From: Saccharina japonica
Taxonomy: Eukaryota; Sar; Phaeophyceae; Laminariales; Laminariaceae
Length of the DNA stretch: 64,000 bases
Reading direction: 5' to 3'
Assembly: GCA_008828725.1 (NCBI GenBank)
Contig: MEHQ01003929.1
Location: 35,134-99,133 of the forward strand
The notes beneath the pieces were generated by a model. That model ran no database searches. It was not told the DNA's origin and saw nothing but the letters and a program-made list of their open reading frames with translations. Each line of letters begins with the position of its first letter. Position 1 is the first letter of the stretch. A program made the translations under genes and the position numbers. Below, in pieces: positions 51,880 to 61,650 of this stretch.

Positions 51880-52190
51880 ACTTGGTGTGTTGTTCACATC
51901 AAACTGGTCTTTCTACCCGCCGACGTTTTTCCAGTACACCCGGTGTCCGTGCCGAGTCTGCTGGATCTCGACTGTCGGCTGGATCTCTACGGATAGAAAT
52001 AACGATTTAGGTCATGTAAAGAACACACACACAGATCACCGTACCTTATTTGCGACAAATACTGCTGTACTCACTTTCTACCCGTCGACCTCCAGCACAC
52101 CCAGTGTCCGTGCCGAATCTGCTGGATCTCGACGGATAGACAGAACGATGTACGTCATGCCAGGGAACACACACAAACCCCCGTACGCAC
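51880..52190 (+). repeat. G repeats, two diverged copies in tandem
   Basis: TCTTTCTACCCGCCGACG and ACTTTCTACCCGTCGACCTC start two related blocks, each with AGTGTCCGTGCCGA-type sequence followed by an inverted piece (GATCTCGACGGATAGACAGA, GAACACACACA). This repeat pair supplies the C-terminal half of the longest frame in the window. Confidence 0.65.
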
Positions 52191-52559
52191 AGCAGTAGTA
52201 TGCGTTGACACTCCTGTACTCAAGGGGGAGTTTCGACGTCATGTACGTAAATACTTGGCCGAGGGAAGGTCAGGTTGCACAGCTGGGACAACAAATCATC
52301 GATTCCTCCTTCACGATCTATAAGCAGTAGACCTTCCAAGGCAGATGTCTATTGCCGATCTTACACGATCTACTGTAGCTCATCATGTTGCCGGGGGTGT
52401 GACCCGTAAGATCTGCATGATCTACTACTCTGCTGTAGCGCATGTTTCCTGATTTGATGCTGCACTGCTGTACCCTGCACAAGCTCTCACGACGGCGGTT
52501 GAGGAGCTACTAGATGATATGTAGTAGATAGATAGATACTGTAGATCATAATCTGTCCA

Positions 52560-52823
52560 AGGCGTCGAGTTTTCTCGCGATGGAAATGAAAGGCAACGCG
52601 GATCTTGCGAGTGGGGACGGTGTGTCGTGCACGGCCGTAGTCGTATGACCATACACCCCGCATCCCTACTATGCCGGAACGGGGCACGTTGGGTTTTCAC
52701 CAACCAGCTAGACATTGCTTGCACCAAGACGGGGGGGGGGGGGGGGTTAGAGCCTGATAATATCATGTGACCCGAGATCTGAGTTGCAAGTACGTAGGAC
52801 TATTGTTAGGAGGGAAAATAATT
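52560..52823 (+). mobile_element. SINE A, fragment split by D
   Basis: CGAGTTTTCTCGCGATGGAA and ATGAAAGGCAACGCGGATCT reach GTGGGGA at 52617. D sequence and a G tract follow. Then AGAGCCTGATAATATCATGT and GACCCGAGATCTGAGTTGCA continue the SINE body. The junction is the same G-rich point as in the D-split SINEs at 6081 and 61537. Confidence 0.7.
52619..52729 (+). mobile_element. D element, terminal fragment in a SINE
   Basis: GTGTGTCGTGCACGGCCGTA to GACATTGCTTGCACCAAGA is the first 110 bp of D, followed by a 16-G tract (52731-52746). Confidence 0.8.
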
Positions 52824-52828
52824 GACGC

Positions 52829-53113
52829 GAGTCGGCGAAGGGAAACAAAATGCTGAATTATTTCAGCGATAGTACTGAAGGCACGAGCCGTAGTGGAGAG
52901 GGGTTGAGAGGCAGGCGCCCGCTATGTTGACCCCGCGTTTGAGTTACTGCTGGCAGGAAGCGGGAGAGTCGAGCGAGGACGATACACATGACATGGCGAG
53001 CTTGGGGATGGAGAGAGGAAGAATAAAAAAACGAACACCAACCAAACGAACAAACAAACCAAAGTAAAAAAGAAGGGCGAAGATAGTAAATGGGACGGCC
53101 GAAAACAAAAAAC
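52829..53113 (+). mobile_element. SINE A, diverged, with internal insertion
   Basis: ACGCGAGTCGGCGAAGGGAA, AGGCACGAGCCGTAGTGG and TGACCCCGCGTTTGAGTTAC are body segments. About 90 bp of unrelated sequence then precedes AAGAAGGGCGAAGATAGTAA and ATGGGACGG. Confidence 0.65.
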
Positions 53114-53157
53114 AGACTTGAACAATTAAACACTACAACCCTACTGTATACGAGTAT

Positions 53158-53182
53158 GGGTGGGTGGGTGGGTGGGTGGGTG
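53158..53182 (+). repeat. (GGGT)n run
   Basis: Six uninterrupted GGGT units. It could form a G-quadruplex on this strand. Confidence 0.9.
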
Positions 53183-53183
53183 A

Positions 53184-53961
53184 AAATGTAAGGATCGTTT
53201 TTTTTTGTCGTAATTCAATGGTGTACCCCAAATGGTTCTCGTTGCGTTTCCATCAATCGAACACCGATACGGAATCGAATTGATTCTTCGTCTTCGTTTT
53301 CGTATCATATCCAGCTCGGGCTCTCGTTCTTGGCGTGTGCGTTTGCTTTTTCTTCACATTAAGGGGACCGTTCGGGCAAAAAAAAAGAGCACTGCAATTT
53401 TGTTTTTTCTTTCTTTGCCAAGTTGCAATACCATTTCTGGTGTAGTTTCCACCTTTTCACGACTCCCTACGGAAAACGCCATTTCTCCAGTTCAAAAACC
53501 TGCTCCCGAAGTGTAGTTCTAGAGAGCGTAGGTCATGGTCAACATTTGTGTCTAAGGAGCCGGATCGATCCGACGCCTTTTTGATCACGAAACGTACCTT
53601 ACAGCAGAGTATAGTTACCAAACAGGAGCTCCGAAACTATAAAAAGTCTTGCTGCTGAGCACTTTCGTTTCGTCATGCAAACACAGCAATGCCTGCCCTT
53701 CCTTGCAGATCTAAGAGCCCCAACACCTGCTATAACGAACAAGCTATACGTTGGTCGGGAGCAGGTCTGAACATTAGAACTGGAGCTGGGCCGTGTTTCG
53801 TAAGGAATACTGATAAGGTGTTATTGTATCAGAAATAGTATTGCTGCTGTAAAAAAAGACGATACATTTTTTCTTCAAGACGCACGTATTCTTTCTTTTT
53901 TTCTTTTTTCTCTTTTTTCTTTTTTGACCGAAGGGGCCCCCTTAAGTCGTTCTTTTTTTTC
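53184..53961. other. Intergenic, nothing recognised
   Basis: A 94-codon frame at 53232-53516 has no recognisable domain. A pyrimidine tract (TTTTTCTTTTTTC) lies at 53890-53925. Confidence 0.4.
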
Positions 53962-54095
53962 GTCGACATCCTGAACACACCCAGCAGTGCCCGTGCCGAT
54001 TCTTCATCCTTCAAGAGATACAAGTTATGCGGTCACAAACTCACGACACAGCAGCAGAGAGCAGAGATACTACTCTGTACCAGTACTCCCCTGTA
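53962..54095 (+). repeat. G repeat
   Basis: CGTCGACATCCTGAACACAC, GTGCCGATTCTTCATCCTTC, GCGGTCACAAACTCACGACA and AGAGATACTACTCTGTA. Confidence 0.75.
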
Positions 54096-54257
54096 AGTTG
54101 TTCCGGTCGTTAACTTTCGCCGTATTCTCACGTCGTCCCTGTGTCACCATTGTGCGGAAGGGGTTATCTGAATTATTTTTCGGTTTCGCGGGAGGTGTAT
54201 TTTGTTTGGTTGCTTGATTGTTGATTTGCTTCAGTATGTTTACTTTCTACTATTTTT

Positions 54258-54513
54258 CCTTTTCGCTTTTTTCTTTCTTTTCTCTTTTTTTCTCTTGCAT
54301 GCACCTGGATTGCTAGCAGGGTAGGTCTTGCCTGTCGTATATGGCATTGCATTGTCTGCTCTGCTTACTGCACTGAGCGTAGTATCTCTGTGTCGTAGTT
54401 TTGTGACCACAGAACTGGTACCTTTTTAGGATGAAGAATCGGCACGGACACTGGGTGTGCTGGATGTCGACGGGTAGAAAGGAAGGTTTAATGTGAAGAA
54501 CACACACATAGAC
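54258..54513 (-). repeat. G repeat, full length, minus strand
   Basis: Reading leftward from 54513: (GT)n, TTCTTCACATTAAACCTTCC, CTACCCGTCGACATCCAGCA, GTGGTCACAAAACTACGACA, ATGGCATTGCATTGTCTGCT (inverse), GCTAGCAATCCAGGTGCATG and an AGAGAAAAAAAGAGA tail. It is almost identical to 59808-60050 and 61278-61447 and pairs head-to-head with the next copy. Confidence 0.85.
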
Positions 54514-54735
54514 ACACACCCAGTGTCCGTGCCGATTCTTCGTCCTACGAGAGAGGTGCCAGTTCTGTGGTCACAAAACTACGAAACAGCAGTCGTAGAG
54601 ATACTACGCAGTAATCAGAGCAGACAGTAGTATTAATAGTGCAACGCCATAAACGACGGGCACGACTACCCTGCTAGCAATCCAGCTGCGTGAAAAGAGA
54701 AAAAAATAAATGAAAAAGCGAAAAGGAAAAATACA
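54514..54735 (+). repeat. G repeat, plus strand, inverted partner
   Basis: CACCCAGTGTCCGTGCCGAT to CTAGCAATCCAGCTGCGTGA and AAAGAGAAAAAAATAAATGA. With the preceding minus copy it forms an inverted pair of about 200-bp arms. It carries an extra ATTAATAG insertion. Confidence 0.85.
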
Positions 54736-54764
54736 GAATATATATATATATAATAAAACAGATC

Positions 54765-55110
54765 GCGGGTAGAAAGGAAGGTTTCATGTGAAGAACACAC
54801 ACAGATCAACAAACAAACAAAAACGATAGAAATGAAGTGTCGCGCTTCTCCCGGAGATGTGACAGACAATATAAAATTGTTTTTTTCTCTAATAGCCGTC
54901 GACATTCAGCACGCAGCTGTCGACTTGTGGAAAGGACGGTTTAATGTGAAGAACACACACACACAGCAGTGTCCGTGCCGATTCGTCGTCCTACCGTGGG
55001 CGGTCACGAAGGCACGACACAGAGATACTACTACTGTACTACTCTACATTGTAATGCAGTACGTAAGCAAGAGGAGATGGACAATGCAATGCCCATGTTC
55101 ATCGTACGGG
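54765..55110. repeat. G repeat fragments in both orientations
   Basis: GGGTAGAAAGGAAGGTTTCA (minus) at 54770. GCCGTCGACATTCAGCACGC (plus) at 54897, GGAAAGGACGGTTTAATGTG (minus) at 54930, and AGCAGTGTCCGTGCCGATTC (plus) at 54964 through GACAATGCAATGCCCATG. Rearranged pieces. Confidence 0.65.
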
Positions 55111-55985
55111 GTACGACAGAAACGGGCATACACGTGTTGGAAGAGAGGAAAATATAAGAGAAACCAAGATAAACAAATCGTACTGGATACGGCAGGCACA
55201 TGCCCATAAACCTATATACCGGATATTTATATTGCTATATATTTATGTTGCTATACTTCCCTCTGTTTAGGCCACACAGATGAAGTGAAGTCGTAAACGG
55301 GTATTAACCCTGCGCCTTGGAAATTGATCCCACGCTGCTTTTCGTACAGAGTAGTATCAATAATTTGTCCCCGGAATATGGGAACAGGTCTAAGGTCTAA
55401 GGGTCGTTGTTATCAGACACTTTTTTTCCAGATTTGCAAACTCGGTGAAATTTTCTCAAGATACGAAGGCGTTCTGTCACGGTGCGTGAAATTTAGCAGA
55501 GGGCAAAATATTTGGGAAAGTTAAAATTCACACATTTGGAAAACAAAAGCAGAAATCAGAGAAATCTGGAAAATTAAAAAAAAATGCAAAAAAAATGCAA
55601 AAAATGCAAAAAAGAAACTTCACGAATCTTGGAATTCTGGACTGAAAGCTCTCCTCCGACCGGCCCATAATAAGTTGTTTGTCTACGTATAGATATATAA
55701 ATATACCTATATACGTCCTCTTCGAAAATTGCAGCAGGCATGTGTTGGGTGATAAACCACTTGGAAATATTGTGGAGATCATTTTGTTCGGTAGGAAAAC
55801 AAAAAAAGTTTGAAGCCGCAAGTAGGCAGCTGACGAAAGGAGCTATTGATAAAATTTGTACCGGACCCAGCAAGTACATACCTCTTACGTACGTAGGCAT
55901 ACTAATACAAGGGAATTTATTCCTCGTATCGTTAGTATCATGCCGCTGTCACAGCAGTTGTTACCTACGATATTTTATTTTATTT
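55111..55985. other. Intergenic, AT-rich
   Basis: A possible K2-like remnant lies at 55300-55400 (ATTAACCCTGCGCC, AATTTGTCCCCGGAATATGG). AAAATGCAAAAAATGCAAAA simple sequence at 55580-55610. No gene. Confidence 0.4.
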
Positions 55986-56256
55986 TTCACGCAGCTGGAT
56001 TGCTAGCAGGGTAGGTTGTGCCTGTCGTGTATCGTGTATGACATCGCATTGTCTGCTCTGCTTATCGCATTGTCGTAGTTTTGTGACCACAGAACTGGAA
56101 TCTCCCTGGGGATGAAGAATCGGCACAGACACTGGGCGTGCTACTGTAGATGTCGACGGGTACATAGAAAAGACGGTTTCATGTGAAGTCGGACTTCACA
56201 TTAAACCGTCACCGTCCAGCTCCAGCACACCCAGTGCCTGTGCCGATTCTTCTCAC
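55986..56256. repeat. G repeats, inverted pair
   Basis: Minus copy 55986-56190 (TTTTTCACGCAGCTGGATTG to GGTTTCATGTGAAGTC), directly followed by a plus 5' piece, 56196-56250 (TTCACATTAAACCGTCACCG, GCCTGTGCCGATTCTTCTCA). The plus piece is cut by L at 56256. Confidence 0.75.
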
Positions 56257-56679
56257 CAAAGATGTCGGGAGAGCATATCAATGTCAAGCTGTCTGTCAAC
56301 GAAAATCCAGCTGTCTGGACATTTGTCCCCAACCCCTCTGGCAGAAAAATCCTCCTAAAATGTGTGGAAACCCCTATTTTTTATTTATTTTTTGGCGAAG
56401 CTATTGTACTCGTTTGATAAGGCTAATTTCAAAGCATCGATATTCTGCAGTTCAATTCCGATCTTTTCTGTAGATCGGACTGGGAAATGTAGAAAAATGC
56501 CGGAAAAAAAACAAAATACAGGAAAACATGTCAATTTATATATTAGTGCCAGGCGTTTAAAAAAAAGTGGGGATTTTTCGGTAGTGTCCCCTGTTTTTTT
56601 CTGTCAAGGCTGTCGGTCAAGGCATTTGCCTTGACTCAGTCTGTCAAGGGGTGAAAGTGCTGTCTCCCGACATCTTTGG
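56256..56679 (+). mobile_element. L element, longest copy
   Basis: CCAAAGATGTCGGGAGA at the left and TCTCCCGACATCTTTGG at the right form a perfect 17-bp inverted repeat, 424 bp apart. The right part has CTGTCAAGGCTGTCGGTCAA and GTCTGTCAAGGGGTGAAAGT. The middle (56300-56570) is not found in shorter L copies and has no clear frame. Confidence 0.75.
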
Positions 56680-56720
56680 CACTGTTAATAAATAGTCGCA
56701 GTGGGCCCTGTGCAATTCGT

Positions 56721-56830
56721 ACCCGTCGACATGCAGCACACCCAGTGTTCGTGCCGATTCTTCATCCTAGAGAGATACCAGTACTTCTGTGGTCACCAAG
56801 CTATGATAAAGAGATATAGGCACGACACGG
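56721..56830 (+). repeat. G repeat, 5' part
   Basis: ACCCGTCGACATGCAGCACA, GTTCGTGCCGATTCTTCATC, CTAGAGAGATACCAG and TTCTGTGGTCACCAAGCTAT. Confidence 0.75.
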
Positions 56831-57239
56831 CACAAGCTATCTTCGTGTATACCATTGCCGGGGTTTTTCATTTTTCATTTTTTTTTTACAGTACGAGTAA
56901 TGACAGGCGCGAGTTTTCGACGCTCAAGGCTGAAGTAGTTGGTTATTTGTTGCTTTCGCCTCCCGGGGGTGGTGATAATAACCAAACACTCGATAATTTT
57001 GTACCAGGTAGGTGTTTTGTAATATTCTACCCGATATATTCCAACCATCCATCTACGACCACTACGTAGCAGTTGTCGTGTTCTGTCGTTCTTGCATTAT
57101 TCATATATATTATATATATATATATGGACTTTTGTCCACAAAGCTTGGACCGGTATCATACAGTAATGTAATATATATAAATATATATCGTATATAAATA
57201 TGAAGATTAATGCATCTCGCTATATATACGAGTAATAGC
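56831..57239. other. Intergenic, AT-rich
   Basis: TATATA-rich at 57090-57215. No shared repeat or frame. Confidence 0.4.
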
Positions 57240-57417
57240 GTGAAGAATCAGCACGGACACTGAATTTGCTGGAAGTGTGTATGTCCGTTCTTTCTGTATA
57301 TGTATGTACCCGTCGACATCCAGCACACCCAGTGTTCGTCGTGCCGATTCTTCATCGTAGTGTGTGGGTGTGTGTTCTTCACATTAAACCTTCCTTTCTA
57401 CCACCAGCCGTATAATT
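57240..57417. repeat. G repeat pieces, minus then plus
   Basis: GTGAAGAATCAGCACGGACA (minus), then TACCCGTCGACATCCAGCAC, GTGCCGATTCTTCATCG and TGTTCTTCACATTAAACCTT (plus). Confidence 0.65.
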
Positions 57418-57704
57418 GCACGTACGTGTTGGGCTGTTCGGATCTGCACGTACTTTTGCACCATCTTTACCCTTGCTCCCACCCGGACCTGATCCCACCC
57501 GGATCTGATCCCATTTGGCACCCTGCTCCCACCCACAAGGTGCAGAAATATAATCAGCCCTCCGCAGGAGCCGCCGGAGGCCCACCTGGCACCTCGATCC
57601 CATTTGGTACCCATGTAGGCCATACATATCTACAACAACTCCTGCCATACATATAACCGTATTGAAAGTACGTGCAAATTCGAATAGCCCGGCACGTACG
57701 TGCA
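57418..57704. mobile_element. X foldback element splitting a G repeat
   Basis: Left arm GCACGTACGTGTTGGGCTGT then TCGGATCTGCACGTACTTT (57418-57456). The right arm, its inverse, is AAAGTACGTGCAAATTCGAA then TAGCCCGGCACGTACGTGC (57666-57704), with about five mismatches. The interior has CACCCGGATCTGATCCCA direct repeats (57480-57530). G 5' sequence on the left continues as CCGCCTTTCTACCC on the right. Confidence 0.7.
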
Positions 57705-57715
57705 CGTTCTACGGA

Positions 57716-57965
57716 GCCGCCTTTCTACCCGTCGACATCAAGCACACCCAGAAGTGTCTGTGCCGATTCTCCATCCTTCGTAGAGAGGTACCAGTTACAT
57801 CAGTGTGTGGTCACAAAACTACGACACAGAGATACTACGCTCAGTGCAGTAAGCAGAGCAGACAAGGCAATGCCATATACGACAGGCAAGACCTACCCTG
57901 CTAGCAATCCAGGTGCATGCAAGAGAAAAAAGAGAAAAAAAGAAAAAAAGCGAAAAGGAACAATA
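57716..57965 (+). repeat. G repeat, full length, reference copy
   Basis: CGCCTTTCTACCCGTCGACA, GTGCCGATTCTCCATCCTTC, GTGGTCACAAAACTACGACA, AGCAGAGCAGACAAGGCAAT, TACCCTGCTAGCAATCCAGG and GTGCATGCAAGAGAAAAAAG with a long A/G-rich 3' tail. The A-rich tail suggests a retroposon. No GGTTCGA-type B box is visible, so a tRNA origin is not supported. Confidence 0.85.
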
Positions 57966-58194
57966 TTAAACGGAAGACGACGGCGAAACACACAGACACA
58001 CAACGATTAACGCATCGCCATAATAATCTTGTCCGTGCTAAGTCGAAAGAAAAGACAGGCTACGATGTACTCTGGAGCGGAGGAACACCCAAGGGGAAAC
58101 CTCAGAAGGGAGAAGGTGTGAGCGGGCATCGTTTCGAGTTGGATCATACCTGTGCCCGGGGTGTGTAGTTTTACGACTATCCTTGCGTACATCG

Positions 58195-58480
58195 TGTGCT
58201 TTTGTGTTCTTGTGTTGCTTTTTTTCAGCGCTCTTTCGCAGCCGTCGACGTCCAGCACATCCACTGCTGCTATCCGTGCCGATTTTGTCCTACTGCAGAG
58301 AGATACAGGCTCTGTGGCCACAAAACCATGACACAGATGACCACCACCATTCTGTCCGATAATATAAGGACGGAGTACATTGAATAGTAGTGTTCGAACG
58401 GCCCTTATATTTTGGAACAGAGTGGTGCATCGTAATGCAGTACGTAAGCAGAGTACGAGGCAAGGCAAATGCATCGTGTA
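58195..58480 (+). repeat. G repeat interrupted by an I element
   Basis: CAGCCGTCGACGTCCAGCAC, TATCCGTGCCGATTTTG and GGCCACAAAACCATGACACA up to 58335. The I element follows, then GCATCGTAATGCAGTACGTA and AGCAGAGTACGAGGCAAGGC. Confidence 0.75.
58347..58428. mobile_element. I foldback element in a G repeat
   Basis: ACCATTCTGTCCGATAATAT at the left, TATATTTTGGAACAGAGTGG at the right, interior AGTACATTGAATAG. Confidence 0.75.
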
Positions 58481-58665
58481 CCGTGGATTGGCCACCAAAT
58501 GTTGTTGGTGTTGGTGTTGTTTATTACGATAACTTATCGTCACAACAGCAAACAACAGTGCAGTTCGTGGTATAATATGAGGACAAGACTCCAATAATGT
58601 TCCTTTAGGAGGAAAAATAAAACGGAAAAAAAGACCACGTCGTACACAAAAAGACGTGTGCTTTT

Positions 58666-58797
58666 ACGGGACCTATGGAGTGAATAGGGACCTACGATAC
58701 TGCTGTACACACACACCCCTACGGTATATATTTACCTATGTTTACTAACAATACTTGGTCCTACAGTACGAGCATGTACCATGATCCTCCGTAAATA
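58666..58797. mobile_element. F foldback element, elongated
   Basis: GGGACCTATGGAGTGAATAG, GGGACCTACGATACTG, TATATTTACCTATGTTTACT and ACAATACTTGGTCCTACAGT, ending TGATCCTCCGTAAATACG. Confidence 0.6.
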
Positions 58798-58829
58798 CGA
58801 TTAGAGGTACAACTGCTGCTGTATTAATA

Positions 58830-59224
58830 GCACTTTTGGGCTGAAACCTTTTTGGAATGACGTCTCTCCTTTCAGTACGACGAGATATGTTAAGAATCTG
58901 ATCATGAAGAATTTGAGACTTGAGATTTTTCGGGGGAAAAAATAAGAAGGCGACCTCTTTTGCACTGAGAATAGTGTGAAACACAACCCAGTCTGGTAAA
59001 AAATGATGGATTATTTACCCAAGATCGTCGGAATTTCATCCTTGTTGCAATGGTTTTCGTTGTACCTGGTATTATTTTGGCCTTGGGATTGCCCATCGGG
59101 TACGTAGCACTTTTATTTCCCTCCAAAATATTATTTTGACTTACTGTTACAGTAGTATAGAGCTCCTCAAGTGACCACTCTCAGAAAAAAAAAATGGTAC
59201 ACCTCTACCGTAGCGTACGTCGAA
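58830..59224 (+). mobile_element. E element, long diverged copy
   Basis: TAGCACTTTTGGGCTGAAAC at the left. Then CTTGGGATTGCCCATCGGGT, CTCCAAAATATTATTTTGAC, GAGCTCCTCAAGTGACCACT and ATGGTACACCTCTACCGTAG, followed by the terminus CGTACGTCG. The interior is longer than in other copies. The left terminus is not preserved. Confidence 0.6.
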
Positions 59225-59247
59225 AACCAAACCGCAAGCCGTATCAA

Positions 59248-59271
59248 CCCCCCCCCCCCCCCCCCCCCCCC
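59248..59271. repeat. C homopolymer tract
   Basis: About 24 consecutive C beside the E terminus. Confidence 0.9.
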
Positions 59272-59384
59272 AAGCCAGTAGGGCTGTGACCTCTCTTGTG
59301 AGTTTGCTCACCCTAGTTTCGCCGACCAGTTAATAATTGGCCGGCCATTTTTTGCAGCTACGTTTTTACATGTTTAGTACTGTT

Positions 59385-59598
59385 TTGGCCGTTCTTGCTC
59401 CTTCCTTCCTCCTGTTAATAGCCGTACCCCAGGCCCGGCGTCGCTAAGCGGGCTCTTCTCCCCCCTCCCCACTGCGGTGTGTATGTATCATGCGTGCCCT
59501 GCATTTTTTTATCGCGAGAGATCTGTACTTTGGTTTTCCTCTTGTGGGCTCGCGTGGAATTGTGCCTTCCCACGCTACGACAGGCGGCTCTCGACAGA
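59385..59598 (-). mobile_element. SINE A, headless copy
   Basis: CTAAGCGGGCTCTTCTCCCC, CTGCATTTTTTTATCGCGAG and AATTGTGCCTTCCCACGCTA are SINE body in minus orientation, strongly diverged. Runs directly into a G repeat. Confidence 0.65.
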
Positions 59599-59599
59599 G

Positions 59600-59763
59600 T
59601 TTGTGTGTATGTTCTTCACATTAAACCGTTTTTTCCAGCCGTCGATATCCAGCAGGCCCAGTGTCCTTGCCGAATCTTCATCCTAGAGAGATGCCAGTTA
59701 TGTGGTCATAAAACCATGACACAGAGAAAATACATGGTTATGCAGTAAGCAGAGTAGACAATG
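59600..59763 (+). repeat. G repeat
   Basis: TGTATGTTCTTCACATTAAA, CAGCCGTCGATATCCAGCAG, TTCATCCTAGAGAGATGCCA and GTGGTCATAAAACCATGACA. Confidence 0.8.
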
Positions 59764-60166
59764 CAATGTTGCACTGGCCATTCATTATATTCAATAGATA
59801 ATACTCCGCTTTTTTTCTTTTTTTCTCCTTTTCTCTTGCATGCACCTGGATTGCTAGCAGGGTAGGTCTTGCCTGTCGTATATGGCATTGCATTGTCTGC
59901 TCTGCTTACTGCACTGAGCGTAGTATCTCTGTGTCGTAGTTTTGTGACCACAGAACTGGTACCTTTTTAGGATGAAGAATCGGCACGGACACTGGGTGTG
60001 CTGGATGTCGACGGGTAGAAAGGAAGGTTTAATGTGGAGAACACACACACACCAATCGTGTTGTCATAAAACCACGATACAAAGAAAATACATTAGTATG
60101 CAGTAAGCAGAGTAGACAACGCAATGTTGCACTGGCCATTCATTATATTCAATAGATAATACTCCA
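59697..60166. repeat. 110-bp direct repeats flanking an inverted G repeat
   Basis: 59697-59808 and 60056-60166 share GTCATAAAACCA, AGAAAATACAT and TATGCAGTAAGCAGAGTAGA, then TTGCACTGGCCATTCATTAT and ATTCAATAGATAATACTCC, with few differences. A minus-strand G repeat lies between. Confidence 0.85.
59808..60050 (-). repeat. G repeat, full length, minus strand
   Basis: Nearly base-for-base the same as 54258-54513 (CTTGCATGCACCTGGATTGC, AGGGTAGGTCTTGCCTGTCG, GGTACCTTTTTAGGATGAAG, GACGGGTAGAAAGGAAGGTT), pointing to recent spread or gene conversion. Confidence 0.85.
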
Positions 60167-60197
60167 ATCGTACGTACGATGTATATTCAATACAGTA

Positions 60198-60245
60198 GTA
60201 CCTACGAAGACTCGAACCCTCGACCTCAGCCTTAAGCCGTTCTTT
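60198..60245 (-). mobile_element. SINE A head fragment
   Basis: CCTACGAAGACTCGAACCCT and CGACCTCAGCCTTAAGCC resemble the inverse of the type 2 head around its B box. No body is attached. Confidence 0.45.
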
Positions 60246-60411
60246 CATTTGCGAAGTTATGCGTATTTTTGTGCCTGACAGATATTAAACTGGTACTTCT
60301 GCTTCTTTGGTGTAAGTGATACAGAAGAGCGAAAAAACGAAACCAAACACTGGTAGACTTGGAAGACCAGGTGTTCATACTGTCGTGAACGTACATCGAA
60401 GTATCTCACTC

Positions 60412-60465
60412 GTACAAAGATGAGTTTCGATCAAAACCTCGATCTCACAGCTGTATGTGTGTGTT
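60412..60465 (-). repeat. H short dispersed repeat
   Basis: GTACAAAGATGAGTTTCGAT and CAAAACCTCGATCTCACAGC TGT: the inverse of 33846-33900. Confidence 0.6.
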
Positions 60466-60549
60466 TTTTTTTGTTTCAATATATATACGAGTATATGTAT
60501 ATATTTTATATTTATATATATATGGTATTACTCTGGTGTGTGGGTAATT

Positions 60550-60640
60550 TTGTGTGTTATTCACATTCAACGTTATTTCTACCGGCCAAAATCCAGCACA
60601 CCTGTTGATAGTGTCCGTGCCGATTCTTCATACTCGTCAC
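60550..60640 (+). repeat. G repeat, 5' part
   Basis: TGTGTGTTATTCACATTCAA, TTTCTACCGGCCAAAATCCA and GATAGTGTCCGTGCCGATTC, then TTCATACTCGTCACC. Confidence 0.65.
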
Positions 60641-60929
60641 CAAAAGTCCATTTTTTTGTTCCAGTTTTTATTTTATTTGGTTTACCTAGCTCCCGCCTGA
60701 AATCCTGATTCGACCTAGACCCGACCTTGTACCCGCCCGGACCCGAGCCCTGAGCCTTCGAAACTGACCCGCTGGGTGAATACTTCCCCACCCCGAAGTG
60801 ACCGAAAAAAAAATCGAGGAAAACATGGAGGCTGTGATATTTTGTAGTGTATATATAAACCCGGATGGGTCTGCTTTCTCTCTCGCGCAGCATGTCCGCG
60901 TACTGCAATTATAGGCGGATCAACGGGTG

Positions 60930-61030
60930 TTTAGTGTGTTTTGTGTATCTCACATGAAAGCGTCCTTTCTACCCGTCGTCATCCAGCACACCCAGTCAGT
61001 GTCCGTGCCGAATCTTTTAGCCTAGAGAGA
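60930..61030 (+). repeat. G repeat, 5' part
   Basis: TGTGTATCTCACATGAAAGC, GTCCTTTCTACCCGTCGTCA, CACACCCAGTCAGTGTCCGT and AATCTTTTAGCCTAGAGAGA. Confidence 0.7.
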
Positions 61031-61156
61031 GATGCGGCTGGGTGTCGCCGGGTCGAACGAACGGTTTCTATGGTGAAGGAACGCAGCACACACACATGCT
61101 CCACGAATGAGTGGTCGATTTTCATCCCCAGCAAAAACGGATAACGCGTTTGTTTG

Positions 61157-61277
61157 TACTACGGAGGGGCGGGGCAGGGGGAGGCATATTAAATACCTGG
61201 TAGGGACCTACCGTACACACTAGAACCTATATATTTACCTATTTTTTCTCGCCATATATCATCCTATTTACTATGGT
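61157..61277. mobile_element. F foldback element, cut by G
   Basis: GTACTACGGAGGGGCGGGGC at the left. TAGGGACCTACCGTACACAC, CTATATATTTACCTATTTTT and CCTATTTACTATGGTCC at the right. The final terminus is replaced by a G repeat. Confidence 0.55.
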
Positions 61278-61447
61278 CCATTGCATTGTCTGCTCTGCTT
61301 ACTGCACTGAGCGTAGTATCTCTGTGTCGTAGTTTTGTGACCACAGAACGGGTACCTTTTTAAGATGAAGAATCGGCACGGACACTGGGTGTGCTGGATG
61401 TCGACGGGTAGAAAGGAAGGTTTAATGTGAAGAACACACACACACAT
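61278..61447 (-). repeat. G repeat, minus strand, 3'-truncated
   Basis: TTGCATTGTCTGCTCTGCTT to GGAAGGTTTAATGTGAAGAA and an AC run, with only two or three differences from 59880-60048. Confidence 0.85.
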
Positions 61448-61536
61448 CCGTAAATGGGAGTGGGTGCCCAAAAAACGTGCTTGCGGTTTTAGTGGGGTCT
61501 ATTTAGCATGGGCGCACACCCCCTCACTGCCTTCGG

Positions 61537-61650
61537 ACTTTTTTTTTCATCCCGTGTATTGTCTTCGCCCTTCTCCTCCTTCTTGTCTTTCTCCCTCCTA
61601 GTGTCGTACCTCAAGATGCGGGGTCACAAAGCAAGCCCCCTCTGCTGTCG
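61537..61650 (-). mobile_element. SINE A, 3' part, split by D
   Basis: TTTCATCCCGTGTATTGTCT, CCCTCCTAGTGTCGTACCTC and GGGGTCACAAAGCAAGCCCC. The SINE resumes after D at 62014-62087 (CCCCACTACGGCATGCGCCT, ATTCAGCACTTTCTTGCCTC). Confidence 0.75.

Noticed and set aside
51245-52198. 317-codon plus-strand open frame, the longest in the window
   Set aside because: It runs through an I foldback element (51747-51831), a minus G fragment (51440-51530) and two G copies (51880-52190). The peptide repeats reflect those repeats (TSSTPSVRAES), and there is no domain or consistent codon pattern.
54258-54735. Terminal-inverted-repeat transposon formed by two G copies
   Set aside because: Each half is an independent member of the dispersed G family with its own A-rich tail. 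The pair is two adjacent insertions or an inversion.
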